DNA from: Azotimanducus chitobiosivorans
GTDB lineage: Bacteria; Pseudomonadota; Gammaproteobacteria; Pseudomonadales; Azotimanducaceae
Length of the DNA: 64,000 bases
Direction of reading: 5' to 3'
Assembly (NCBI GenBank): GCA_965200235.1
Contig: OZ241339.1
Location: forward strand, 1-64,000
The notes beneath the pieces are model-generated. The model was given only the letters and a program-made list of their open reading frames with translations. It made no database searches and was not told the origin of the DNA. The translations under genes were made by a program, and so were the position numbers. Positions 27,019 through 35,282 of the stretch are shown in pieces (positions within the stretch are counted from its first letter, which is position 1; each line of letters begins with the position of its first letter).

Positions 27019-27363
27019 AAAGGTTTATTCGTTGCCTTAGTAAAATCTGGCTATATGCTGGGAACTCCGAGTATCCGTCGGTACTTGCTTCTGCAAGTGA
27101 CAATCCGGCGGTGCGGACAATCAGCAGGAAAGACCGGCAAATCAATGCTTTGCGAACTTATGCATAGCAGAGACTTGACGGAATCCTCAGAGACTACACG
27201 CCAGACCGCAAATCTCGTGAAGATGAGCGGAAGATATAGTCCGAACTATGTGGCGACACGTAGAGCAGTCCACGAAAGTGGCTGCCGCCTCAATTTTTCG
27301 CCAGTAATGGCGATGATGCTTTGAGGTCTGGTCGCATGCTCATGCGACCCAAGTAACAGCACG
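27019..27363 (+). ncRNA. Group I intron 2 in 23S, after U1931, without ORF
   Basis: A 345-nt intron. The 5' exon CTAAGGT pairs with GCCTTAG at 27034-27040, a 7-bp P1 with terminal U.G. P10 can pair AGCGAA of the 3' exon with TTCGTT just before the guide, with one G.U. The intron ends in G (27363). Core segments match intron 1 closely: GGCTATATGCTGG, TGCGGACAATCAGCAGGAAAG at about 27112-27132, TCAGAGACTACACG at 27187-27200 and GATATAGTCCGAAC near 27233-27246. There is no endonuclease gene; the segment between Q and R is only about 55 nt. The site equals E. coli 1931. Confidence 0.92.
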
Positions 27364-27410
<47 letters not shown>

Positions 27411-27816
27411 CGATGGCCACACTGTCTCCACCCGAGACTCAGTGAAATTGAATTCGCGGTCAAGATGCCGTGTACCCGCGGCTAGACGAGAAGACCCCGT
27501 GAACCTTTACTACAGCTTCACACTGAACTTTGATCTATCTTGTGTAGGATAGGTGGGAGGCTTTGAAGCCTGGGCGCCAGCCCGGGTGGAGCCATCCTTG
27601 AAATACCACCCTGGTTAGGTTGGAGTTCTAACTCAGGCCCGTTATCCGGGTCGAGGACCGTGTGTGGTGGGTAGTTTGACTGGGGCGGTCTCCTCCTAAA
27701 GAGTAACGGAGGAGCGCGATGGTGCGCTCAGCATGGTCGGAAATCATGCAATGCGTGTAAAGGCAAAAGCGCGCCTGACTGCGAGACCGACGGGTCGAGC
27801 AGGGTCGAAAGACGGT

Positions 27817-27892
<76 letters not shown>

Positions 27893-27921
27893 ACCGCCCG
27901 AGAGTTCACATCGACGGCGGT

Positions 27922-27964
<43 letters not shown>

Positions 27965-27966
27965 CC

Positions 27967-27999
<33 letters not shown>

Positions 28000-28165
28000 T
28001 GGTACGCGAGCTGGGTTTAGAACGTCGTGAGACAGTTCGGTCCCTATCTGCCGTGGGCGTTTGAGATTTGAGAGGAGCTGCTCCTAGTACGAGAGGGCCG
28101 GAGTGGACGAACCTCTGGTGTTCCGGTTGTCACGCCAGTGGCACCGCCGGGTAGCTATGTTCGGA

Positions 28166-28201
<36 letters not shown>

Positions 28202-28376
28202 CCCTCAAGATGAGATCTCACCGAATCTTCGGATTCATGAAGGGCCCTTGTAGACGACAAGGTTGATAGGCGGGATGTGTAAGCGCCGCGAGGCGTTCAG
28301 CTAACCCGTACTAATTGCCCGTTTGGCTTGACCATATAACTCGACGCATCTTTTTCTTGCCTTTCACTTCCCTTTT

Positions 28377-28495
28377 TGCCTGACGACCATAGCGGGCTGG
28401 TCCCACCTGATCCCATTCCGAACTCAGAAGTGAAACGGCCCTGCGCCGATGGTAGTGTGGGGTTTCCCCATGTGAGAGTAGGACATCGTCAGGCA
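28377..28495 (+). rRNA. rrf: 5S ribosomal RNA
   Basis: The RNA starts TGCCTGACGACC and ends GGTCGTCAGGCA-like (ATCGTCAGGCA). It contains CCGAACTCAGAAGTGAAAC and GATGGTAGTGTGGGG, the conserved 5S blocks. It lies 43 nt after the 23S end. Confidence 0.96.
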
Positions 28496-28507
28496 TTTTA
28501 TTTCAGA

Positions 28508-28547
28508 GAAGCCCGGTTTCTTCCCGCCAAGAAGCCGGGCTTTTTCT
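28508..28547 (+). terminator. Rho-independent terminator of the rRNA unit
   Basis: AAGCCCGGTTTCTT and AAGAAGCCGGGCTT form a 14-bp stem with one G.U, followed by a T-run. It lies directly after 5S. Confidence 0.9.
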
Positions 28548-28579
28548 TTATGTGCATAATGTCTATTTAGGGGTGAAAT

Positions 28580-28774
28580 ATGCCTGATACAGTGGTGTTG
28601 GAGGCCGCAATGCTCGATGTCAAACCCACGCTTGGAGATCACACTGTCGGCTTTAGGCAGTCGGTGGAGTATCAGCAATGGCGAGCGCTACTGCATCACT
28701 TTTACGACTCGTTCCCATCGCTAGAGCATTTCGTTGAAGTGTTGCAGCTTTCTCACCACACCGAAACGCCATGA
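28580..28774 (+). CDS. Small hypothetical protein upstream of birA
   Basis: A 64-residue protein I do not recognise. It is preceded by GGGGTGAAAT, a usable ribosome site, and its stop overlaps the birA start (ATGA), which suggests translational coupling. The sequence is slightly acidic with several aromatic and histidine residues near the end, and no membrane segment. It could be a leader peptide for birA or a small protein in its own right. Confidence 0.5.
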   Translation: MPDTVVLEAAMLDVKPTLGDHTVGFRQSVEYQQWRALLHHFYDSFPSLEHFVEVLQLSHHTETP

Positions 28775-29709
28775 GCACGGAAGCACTCGTCGAGTTTTTC
28801 GATCGCCTCGTGGCTGAAGGCATCGCAAATATTGGTGAGCTTGATCGCGAGCACCTATTGACGATCGGTGTTGCAATTGATGGCGACACTGCTCGACTCG
28901 ACCCGAGCACGGAAGTGCTTGACGAAACGCGTATTCTCAGCCTGCTCGACGAGGAAGCCAAGGCATGGCTTGCTTCGATTGTCATCAAGCCCGCGACCGG
29001 TTCGACGAATAGCGACCTCATGCAATCCGAGGCGCCCTCAATCGACGGGCGTGTCATTCTTGCCGAAACACAGCTCTTGGGTCGTGGGCGGCGTGGCCGC
29101 ACATGGATGAGTCCCTTCGCGCGCAATATCGCGCTCACAATGGGATGTGGCGTGCAGCGCTCCGGGCACGACCTCGGTGGCTTAAGTCTCGTGGTCGGCT
29201 ATGCCGTCCTCGAGGCGTTGGAGGCGCTTGGCGTTGAAGACCTCGCGCTCAAATGGCCGAACGATGTGCTCTATCAAGGTCGCAAGCTCTGCGGCGTGCT
29301 CATTGAGATGTCCCACTCATCGCATCATTCGCCGCAGGCTGTCATCGGCATCGGCATCAACCATAGCGGCGCACAGCTTGTGCGCGCGCAAGTTGATCAA
29401 GGACTAGCTGAACTTGTTGAATCCAAAAATCCACCGACGCGCAACGAGACCGCAGCAGCCGTGATTTCCGGTGTGCGCAAGCAGGTTGACCGATTTAACG
29501 TCCACGGATTTGAGGTGTTCCAGCCAGCGTGGGATGCGAGGCACTACTTTTCCGGGCGCCAAGTTCGCGTCGCCGGTGCGGGGAAGGCGGTGATCGGACG
29601 AGTGCTCGGCGTGTCACCCTTCGGGGAGCTGCACCTTTCGACCCCGCACGGCCAAGAGTTCTTGAGTGGCGGCGAGATTTCCATGCGCGATCTGCATGCC
29701 CATGACTGA
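28771..29709 (+). CDS. birA: Biotin--[acetyl-CoA-carboxylase] ligase
   Basis: BirA activates biotin with ATP and attaches it to the carboxyl carrier protein. The catalytic domain is clear: biotinoyl-AMP loop GRGRRGRTWMSP near 109-120, KWPNDVLYQGRKLCGVLIE near 167, and a C-terminal SH3-like domain ending GGEISMRD. The N-terminal about 75 residues are not an obvious winged helix, so it may be degenerate and lack repressor function. The gene overlaps vsr at its 3' end. Confidence 0.9.
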   Translation: MSTEALVEFFDRLVAEGIANIGELDREHLLTIGVAIDGDTARLDPSTEVLDETRILSLLDEEAKAWLASIVIKPATGSTNSDLMQSEAPSIDGRVILAETQLLGRGRRGRTWMSPFARNIALTMGCGVQRSGHDLGGLSLVVGYAVLEALEALGVEDLALKWPNDVLYQGRKLCGVLIEMSHSSHHSPQAVIGIGINHSGAQLVRAQVDQGLAELVESKNPPTRNETAAAVISGVRKQVDRFNVHGFEVFQPAWDARHYFSGRQVRVAGAGKAVIGRVLGVSPFGELHLSTPHGQEFLSGGEISMRDLHAHD

Positions 29710-30136
29710 CACGCTGACACCAGAGGCGCGGAGCGCGCTCATGAGTCGAATCCGCGGCAAGGACACGGTGCCCGAGCTCTACGTTCGTCGCCTTGTGCAT
29801 GCGATGGGCTATCGCTATCGCTTGCATCGGCGCGATCTGCCCGGTACGCCCGATTTGGTTTTTGCAGGACGCAGGAAAGTTATCTTCATGCATGGCTGCT
29901 TCTGGCATTTGCATGATGACCCAAACTGCAAGCTCGCCCGGATGCCAAGCTCCAATCAAGACTACTGGAAACCCAAGCTCGAACGAAACCGAGCGCGCGA
30001 CCGGGAGAATCAAAGGAAGCTCGAAGCGCTTGGCTGGCAAGTTCTCGTTATCTGGGAGTGCCAGACTCGGCAAAAGGACCCTGAGCCTTTGCGTCGCCAG
30101 GTCAGCGTCTTTCTCGAATCTCCGTCTACCCCGTAG
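29702..30136 (+). CDS. vsr: Very short patch repair endonuclease Vsr
   Basis: Vsr nicks next to T in T:G mismatches produced by deamination of 5-methylcytosine. The 144-residue protein has the family core: MSRIRGKDTVPEL, then GTPDLVFAGRRKVIFMHGCFWHLH with catalytic Asp and His, and WKPKLERNRARDRENQRKLEALGW. The chosen ATG lies within the last codons of birA; an ATG two codons earlier is possible. vsr usually accompanies dcm or another C5-cytosine methylase, but none lies next to it here. Its 3' end overlaps the convergent comM end by 11 bp. Confidence 0.92.
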   Translation: MTDTLTPEARSALMSRIRGKDTVPELYVRRLVHAMGYRYRLHRRDLPGTPDLVFAGRRKVIFMHGCFWHLHDDPNCKLARMPSSNQDYWKPKLERNRARDRENQRKLEALGWQVLVIWECQTRQKDPEPLRRQVSVFLESPSTP

Positions 30137-31652
30137 CCCGGTAGCCGAGCGCTTCGGAAAGATGCGATGCGGCGATGTCGTCTGCGCCCTGCAAATCCGC
30201 GATCGTTCTCGCCACCTTGAGGGTTTTGTGGCAGGCGCGGGCGGATAGTTCGAGTTTCTCTGCTGCCTTCGTGAAGAATCGTGTGTCATCCGCTGCCAAC
30301 GCACAGTCACGTAAGACTTCCTTATTTGTGAGGTCTCGGTTCAGCTTGCCAGCGCGGGCTCGCTGCCGGCGGGCAGCTTGTGAGATGAGCGCCTTGACGG
30401 CATCGTCATCGTGCGCCGGCGGCATCGAAGACTGATCGAAGAGCTCGGATGGCGGGACGCGCTCGACGCGCACATAGATATCGATGCGATCCATCAGCGG
30501 GCCGGAGATGCGGTTGCGATAGCGCGCCTTCTCACCCGGCGTACATCGGCAGGCATGGTCATTTTGGCAATCACGACCTGCCGGGCAAGGGTTCATGGCT
30601 GCGACCAATTGCACTTCGGCTGGATAGCGCACCGAGCCGTGCGCGCGTGCAATCTCAACTTCCCTGCTCTCAAGCGGCTCACGCAAGGCTTCAAGCACCG
30701 AGCGGCTGAACTCTGGCAGTTCGTCCAAGAACAGAACACCCTTGTGCGCGAGCGAAATTTCCCCTGGTCGAATGGGCTTGCCGCCGCCGATGATCGCCAC
30801 CGCGCTCGATGTGTGGTGCGGACTGCGAAACGGAGGTTCATCAAGAAGATCTGTCACGTGCCTGCTGCCCGCGACCGAGTGGATTTGCACCGACTCAAGC
30901 GCATCGGCGCGTCGCGGCGAGGGTCTCAGCCCGATCAGGCGCTTGGCGAGCATGGTCTTGCCTGTGCCCGGCGGGCCTTCCATCAGGAGATGATGTCCGC
31001 CCGCTGCCGCGATGATGAGCGCGCGCTTGGCGAACGCCTGCCCGCGTACATCTTGCAAGGTGAGGGCCTTTTTTGAATCCGCACTCTTTTGGTGCGCGAG
31101 CGGCGCGCTCGGCTGATGCTCGTTGGAGGTGTCAGTTTGAGTGACCTGTCCTAGCAGTAATTCCCGGATGTTCATAATCTGGCGCACTCCGTGGACTCGT
31201 TTCGCACCGCATAGCTGCGCTTCTTGAAGGTTATCCATGGGAACGACGAGTTGCCGCGTTTCAGGCAAGGCGATCGCCGCGGGCAGCACGCCTCGAACCG
31301 GGCGTACAAGCCCGGTCAGTCCGAGTTCGCCTAGGAATTCATATCGACTCAGCTCGTGCGCGGGCAAGTGACCACTCGCTGCGAGCAGCCCGACGGCGAT
31401 GCCCAAATCAAATCGACTGCCTTCCTTCGGCAGGTCGGCGGGAGCAAGGTTGACAGTGACAAAACCATCGGGGAAGCTATAGCCAGCGTGTTCAATAGCG
31501 CCTTTGACGCGGCTGCGCGATTCCCGCACCGCCGCCTTTGGCAGGCCGACGATGTGCATTTGCGCGAGGCCCGCCGTGAGGCGAACCTCGATGGTGACCA
31601 GCACGGCGTGCAATCCGAGCTGAGCGCGACTGTAGATGCGTGCGGTTGACAT
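30126..31652 (-). CDS. comM: YifB/ComM family Mg-chelatase-like AAA ATPase
   Basis: ComM is a hexameric helicase that extends branch migration during natural transformation. The 508-residue protein has the N-terminal YifB domain (GLPKAAVRESRSRVKGAIE and VNLAPADLPKEG), then Walker A EGPPGTGKTMLAKRL near 220 and LFLDELPEF as Walker B. The C-terminal cysteine block MNPCPAGRDC is typical. I place the start at 31652; the reading frame stays open far upstream, but that extension is unlike the family. It is divergent from torF. Confidence 0.92.
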   Translation of the reverse strand: MSTARIYSRAQLGLHAVLVTIEVRLTAGLAQMHIVGLPKAAVRESRSRVKGAIEHAGYSFPDGFVTVNLAPADLPKEGSRFDLGIAVGLLAASGHLPAHELSRYEFLGELGLTGLVRPVRGVLPAAIALPETRQLVVPMDNLQEAQLCGAKRVHGVRQIMNIRELLLGQVTQTDTSNEHQPSAPLAHQKSADSKKALTLQDVRGQAFAKRALIIAAAGGHHLLMEGPPGTGKTMLAKRLIGLRPSPRRADALESVQIHSVAGSRHVTDLLDEPPFRSPHHTSSAVAIIGGGKPIRPGEISLAHKGVLFLDELPEFSRSVLEALREPLESREVEIARAHGSVRYPAEVQLVAAMNPCPAGRDCQNDHACRCTPGEKARYRNRISGPLMDRIDIYVRVERVPPSELFDQSSMPPAHDDDAVKALISQAARRQRARAGKLNRDLTNKEVLRDCALAADDTRFFTKAAEKLELSARACHKTLKVARTIADLQGADDIAASHLSEALGYRATG

Positions 31653-31742
31653 GGCACGGAGTATGCGACGAGCAGAGCGCGCATGCACTACGGCTTTGTA
31701 GGAGATCGCCTGGAAGCTGTGTAGGCGGAGCCTGTTTCCTTC

Positions 31743-31759
31743 TTGGCACGTAATATGCT
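31743..31759 (+). promoter_or_regulatory. Sigma-54 promoter for torF-glnK
   Basis: TTGGCACG-TAAT-ATGCT matches the sigma-54 consensus (YTGGCACG-N4-TTGCW) with one mismatch in the -12 element. It lies about 70 bp upstream of torF. A TGCACTA half-site like the NtrC consensus is at 31684-31690. The downstream GlnK gene makes nitrogen control by RpoN/NtrC plausible. Confidence 0.6.
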
Positions 31760-31828
31760 TATACATTCTGGCAAGAGGACACATCCTCGATTGATCGAAA
31801 TTTTCAAGCACACATTTTGGAGTACATG

Positions 31829-32539
31829 ATGAAATACCTTTTGAGATATGCGTTGGGTCTCGTTGCCTTGGCCGCGTGCGGCATCGCAAGCGCGAACGAA
31901 TTTTCGGCCAATGTCGCCCTATCGTCGGATTACAGGTTCCGCGGTATTTCCCAGACTAACGATGCGCCAGCCATATCGGGAGGCTTTGATTACGGCCTCG
32001 AATCGGGCGTGTACATCGGCACTTGGGCTTCCAACGTTGCCGACTGGTCAGAAGGCACGACCGAAATCGACTATTACGGCGGCTACGCCTTCGACATCAC
32101 CGATGGTGTTGGCGGCGACGTCGGCATCCTGTATTACCAGTACCCATCTGATGGACAAGACCCTGACCTCGACTATGTCGAGGTGTACGCAAGCATCGCC
32201 TTTTCCGGAGCGACGGTTGGTGTCAACTATTCGCCTGACTACTTTGCCGAAACCGATAGCTTTTGGTACCTCTACGGTGGCTATGACTTTCCAGTCAGCG
32301 ATACCTTGTCAGTCGGCGTGCATTTGGGCTACAACGCCTTTGCCGATGAAGAAGCCTTCGACTCCTTTATAGGCGCCGACTCCGGAGAGGATGGCTATCT
32401 TGACTATTCTGTCAGCCTGAACGCTGCCTTGCCATTGGTTGATTTTTCGCTGGCGGTGATCGGCACCGACATCGATGATGAAATCTGCAAAGACAACTGC
32501 GAGGCCTCGTTGGTCGCGACCATCTCGAAATCCATGTAG
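31829..32539 (+). CDS. TorF family putative porin
   Basis: A 236-residue outer-membrane beta-barrel candidate. It starts with a signal peptide ending ASA, followed by NEFSANVALSSDYRFRGISQT, the family's characteristic opening. The rest alternates aromatic and polar residues with an acidic bias. GGAG six bases before the second of two adjacent ATGs fixes the start at 31829. The family often sits beside PII/ammonium transporter genes, as here. The transported solute is unknown. Confidence 0.85.
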   Translation: MKYLLRYALGLVALAACGIASANEFSANVALSSDYRFRGISQTNDAPAISGGFDYGLESGVYIGTWASNVADWSEGTTEIDYYGGYAFDITDGVGGDVGILYYQYPSDGQDPDLDYVEVYASIAFSGATVGVNYSPDYFAETDSFWYLYGGYDFPVSDTLSVGVHLGYNAFADEEAFDSFIGADSGEDGYLDYSVSLNAALPLVDFSLAVIGTDIDDEICKDNCEASLVATISKSM

Positions 32540-32600
32540 ATTCTTCGCCGCGTAACCGCTACTTGTACTATCATTCTTCAGACATCACGGAGGCCAACCC

Positions 32601-32939
32601 ATGAAACTCGTCACTGCAATCATCAAGCCATTCAAGCTCGAGGACGTGAGGGAAGCGCTACAAAAGACCAACGTCCACGGTATGACAGTGACCGAAGTCA
32701 AGGGCTTTGGTCGGCAAAAAGGGCATACCGAGCTCTATCGGGGTGCCGAATACGTGGTGGACTTCCTGCCCAAGGTCAAGCTTGAAATCGCGGTCGCGGA
32801 CGACATGCTTGAACAGTGCATAGACGCAATTGTCAGCGCCGCAAGCACCGGCAAGGTGGGTGACGGCAAGATCTGGGTGAGCGATCTGCAAGAAGTGGTG
32901 CGCATCCGAACTGGCGAAACCGGCGCGGAGGCTGTGTAG
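32601..32939 (+). CDS. glnK: Nitrogen regulatory protein P-II
   Basis: The PII signal protein reports 2-oxoglutarate, ATP/ADP and glutamine status. The 112 residues are standard, with the T-loop RGAEYVV and uridylylation site Tyr51, and the C-loop signature near TGKVGDGKIWVSDL. It follows torF by about 60 bp with an AGG ribosome site and probably shares its promoter. The usual partner amtB does not follow. GlnB and GlnK cannot be separated by sequence alone; the torF linkage and promoter favour GlnK. Confidence 0.93.
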   Translation: MKLVTAIIKPFKLEDVREALQKTNVHGMTVTEVKGFGRQKGHTELYRGAEYVVDFLPKVKLEIAVADDMLEQCIDAIVSAASTGKVGDGKIWVSDLQEVVRIRTGETGAEAV

Positions 32940-32951
32940 CGCTATAGCGAC

Positions 32952-32974
32952 TGCCCCATCGGTCTGGTGGGGCA
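32952..32974 (+). terminator. Hairpin after glnK
   Basis: TGCCCCA and TGGGGCA form a perfect 7-bp stem with a 9-nt loop just downstream of glnK. No strong T-run follows, so it may be a weak or Rho-assisted terminator. Confidence 0.45.
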
Positions 32975-33038
32975 ATAGGGGACGCCCGTTTTAGGCCGCT
33001 CTGTTGGCCTGTGTGGGCGTTCGTGTACACTCAGCAAC

Positions 33039-34418
33039 ATGCGCTACGTGAGCACGAGGGGCAAGACCCCTCCAATGGATTTTGGCGAGGCCGTGTTGAC
33101 AGGGCTCGCACCCGATGGCGGCTTGCTGCTGCCGCATTCCCCTCCGAACTTTCGTTCTGAGCTTCCCGAACTTCAAACCCTTGACTATCTTGAGTTCAGC
33201 GCAAGATTCGTCTCCCACTTCGGCCTTGCAAGAGAAGATGCCAACTCGCTCATTCGCCGAGCCTACGCGAGCTTTGACCGCGAAGATGTCGTGCGTTTCG
33301 AGTCTTTAGGGCAACTGCGCTTGATGGAGCTTTTTCACGGCCCGACGCTCGCCTTCAAAGACATCGCCTTGCAGTTTCTCGGACATGTGTTCGAAATGCT
33401 GCTCGCGCGAACCGGCGGTGTGCTCAATATCCTAGGCGCGACCAGCGGCGATACCGGCAGCGCGGCGATTCATGCCGCCAAGGGCCGTGCGCGCACACGC
33501 ATCTTCATGCTCTATCCGCGAGGTCGCGTGAGTCGTCTGCAGGAGCGGCAGATGGTCTCGGTCGATGCCGAGAATGTGTCGTGCCTGTCCGTGGACGGGA
33601 GCTTTGACGACTGTCAAGCCTTGGTCAAAACCCTGTTCGCCGACCTTGCGTTCAAGGAGGCGCACAGCTTGGGCGCGGTCAATTCGGTCAATTGGGCGCG
33701 CATCCTCGCGCAAGCTGTCTACTATGGCTATGCATCGCTTAAAATTGATGCAAGCGCTGGTGTCGTGCCGGTTGTGCCGACGGGCAATTTCGGGAACATT
33801 TTCTCCGGCTACCTCGCAATGCGCATGGGCTTCCCGATTTCAAGACTCGTGCTCGCCACCAACGACAACGACATCTTGGCGCGCTTTTTCGCGACGGGTG
33901 TATACAAGCGAGGCACTGTGCAACACACCGAAAGCCCCTCGATGGATATTCAATCGGCGAGCAATCTGGAGCGCTTCCTCTACTATCTCTTCGGCGAAGA
34001 CGGTGAGCGCGTGACTTGGTTCATGAAGCGTTTTCATGAACATGGTGAGGCGCGACTTGAACCGGCCGAGCGCGACCATTTGAACGATGCCATTCGCGGT
34101 GTGCGCATCACGAGCGAGGCGATGCGGGCGGCCATCAAGACGGTTTATGATCAACATGGCTATGTGCTTGACCCACACAGCGCCATTGGCGTGGCGGCTG
34201 CCCACAGCATGGCGAGCGAGCTGGGTCAAGCAACGCCTGTTTGTATGGCCACCGCGCACCCTGCCAAATTTCCCGAGACCATTGACCAGGTCATTGGCGA
34301 GTGGCCTCGGCATCCGAGGCTTGATGCGCTTGTCGAAGGACGCGGGCGGGTAACCGAAATCCCCGCCGACTTGGGCGTCCTCAAGGCGCACATCGAAAGC
34401 TATCCGCCGCTTAGCTAA
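33039..34418 (+). CDS. thrC: Threonine synthase
   Basis: ThrC converts O-phosphohomoserine to threonine with pyridoxal phosphate. The 459-residue protein has the PLP lysine in HGPTLAFKDIA (Lys107) and the phosphate-binding NILGATSGDTGSAAIHA. It is the longer E. coli-like type, starting MRYVSTRGK. thrA and thrB are not nearby. Its end overlaps the convergent yigB end by eight bases. Confidence 0.95.
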   Translation: MRYVSTRGKTPPMDFGEAVLTGLAPDGGLLLPHSPPNFRSELPELQTLDYLEFSARFVSHFGLAREDANSLIRRAYASFDREDVVRFESLGQLRLMELFHGPTLAFKDIALQFLGHVFEMLLARTGGVLNILGATSGDTGSAAIHAAKGRARTRIFMLYPRGRVSRLQERQMVSVDAENVSCLSVDGSFDDCQALVKTLFADLAFKEAHSLGAVNSVNWARILAQAVYYGYASLKIDASAGVVPVVPTGNFGNIFSGYLAMRMGFPISRLVLATNDNDILARFFATGVYKRGTVQHTESPSMDIQSASNLERFLYYLFGEDGERVTWFMKRFHEHGEARLEPAERDHLNDAIRGVRITSEAMRAAIKTVYDQHGYVLDPHSAIGVAAAHSMASELGQATPVCMATAHPAKFPETIDQVIGEWPRHPRLDALVEGRGRVTEIPADLGVLKAHIESYPPLS

Positions 34419-35121
34419 GCTGAGCGATCTGCTCGACACAGGGCTCGATATCAGCGACCTGTCGTGCCTCGAACTTCACCTCTTGGTCCGCTGGCTTGTC
34501 TTGGCCATCGAAGTTCGCCCATATCGAATGCATGCCGACGGCCTCGGCGGGCGCGATGTCGAGCCTTAGGCTGTCACCGACGTGTACTGCCTGAGCGGGG
34601 CGCACTTCTGCGAAGTCAAGCGCGGCGAGGAACATGTCCGGATAGGGCTTGCCGCGCTCAACCGTTGCCGCGCTGTAAAAAAAAGCGAAATGGTGCTCGA
34701 TGCCAGCTCGCTCAATACTCGCATTGCCGTTGGTGAGTGCGCCGAGCGTGAAGCGTGCGGCGAGTCGCTCAAGCACGGCTTCCATGCCAGGGAACAGCGA
34801 AACACGCTGGCGCATCTCGAGAAACACGTCAAAAGCGCTTTGCGCAAGCGCCTGCGCGTCTTGTTCGGGAAGGCCAACGGCGAGAAGCGCCTGAAACAGA
34901 ACACGCAGCCGGAAGTGCGAGACATCAAAACGAAGCGACGGCTCGTCGGCGAGCACCTGTTCGCGAATATCGCCAACACTGCCGGCGGTAAGGAATTCCC
35001 GATACGCTGGGACGCGCGCAAGCAAATAGTCGGTCGATGCCTGATCAGCCTTGCTGAGGGTCGGTTGCAGCGGCCAAAGCGTCTCGTCAAGGTCAAAGGT
35101 GATAAGGCGTATATCGGCCAC
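34411..35121 (-). CDS. yigB: HAD family hydrolase, YigB type
   Basis: A 236-residue haloacid dehalogenase-type phosphatase with motif I DLDET (Asp10, Asp12), motif II TNGN, motif III lysine in RGKPYPD and motif IV HVGDSLRLD. E. coli YigB dephosphorylates FMN and other small substrates, and lies downstream of xerC, as here. Element 2 now separates it from xerC, so expression must read through a 156-bp palindrome or use another promoter. Confidence 0.88.
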   Translation of the reverse strand: MADIRLITFDLDETLWPLQPTLSKADQASTDYLLARVPAYREFLTAGSVGDIREQVLADEPSLRFDVSHFRLRVLFQALLAVGLPEQDAQALAQSAFDVFLEMRQRVSLFPGMEAVLERLAARFTLGALTNGNASIERAGIEHHFAFFYSAATVERGKPYPDMFLAALDFAEVRPAQAVHVGDSLRLDIAPAEAVGMHSIWANFDGQDKPADQEVKFEARQVADIEPCVEQIAQLS

Positions 35122-35126
35122 GCTAG

Positions 35127-35282
35127 TGCTCCGTCAAACTAAAAATGAGGTGTCAGTGGCTGCGGGCAGTTTCCGTGCAAGGCGCGTCGCGCAGGGAATA
35201 CCCCGCCGTATTTCCAAGCGGCGCAACGCCGCACGGGGACTGCCCGCAGCCACTGACACCTCATTTTTAGTTTGACGGAGCA
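35127..35282. mobile_element. CTAG-flanked inverted-repeat element 2
   Basis: A 156-bp element lies between CTAG at 35123-35126 and CTAG at 35283-35286. Counting the CTAGs, the outer arms (35123-35170 and 35239-35286) are perfect inverted repeats of 48 bp, starting CTAGTGCTCCGTCAAAC, and the pairing continues eight more bases with two mismatches. The core at 35177-35228 (GCAAGGCGC, CGCAGGGAATAC, CCAAG, GCAACG) is shared with element 1. The right CTAG holds the xerC stop codon; the left lies two bases before the yigB start. Confidence 0.85.

Noticed and set aside
27055..27324. 89-residue open frame in intron 2
   Set aside because: It has no LAGLIDADG, GIY-YIG or HNH motif and follows the conserved ribozyme core, so it is not an endonuclease gene.
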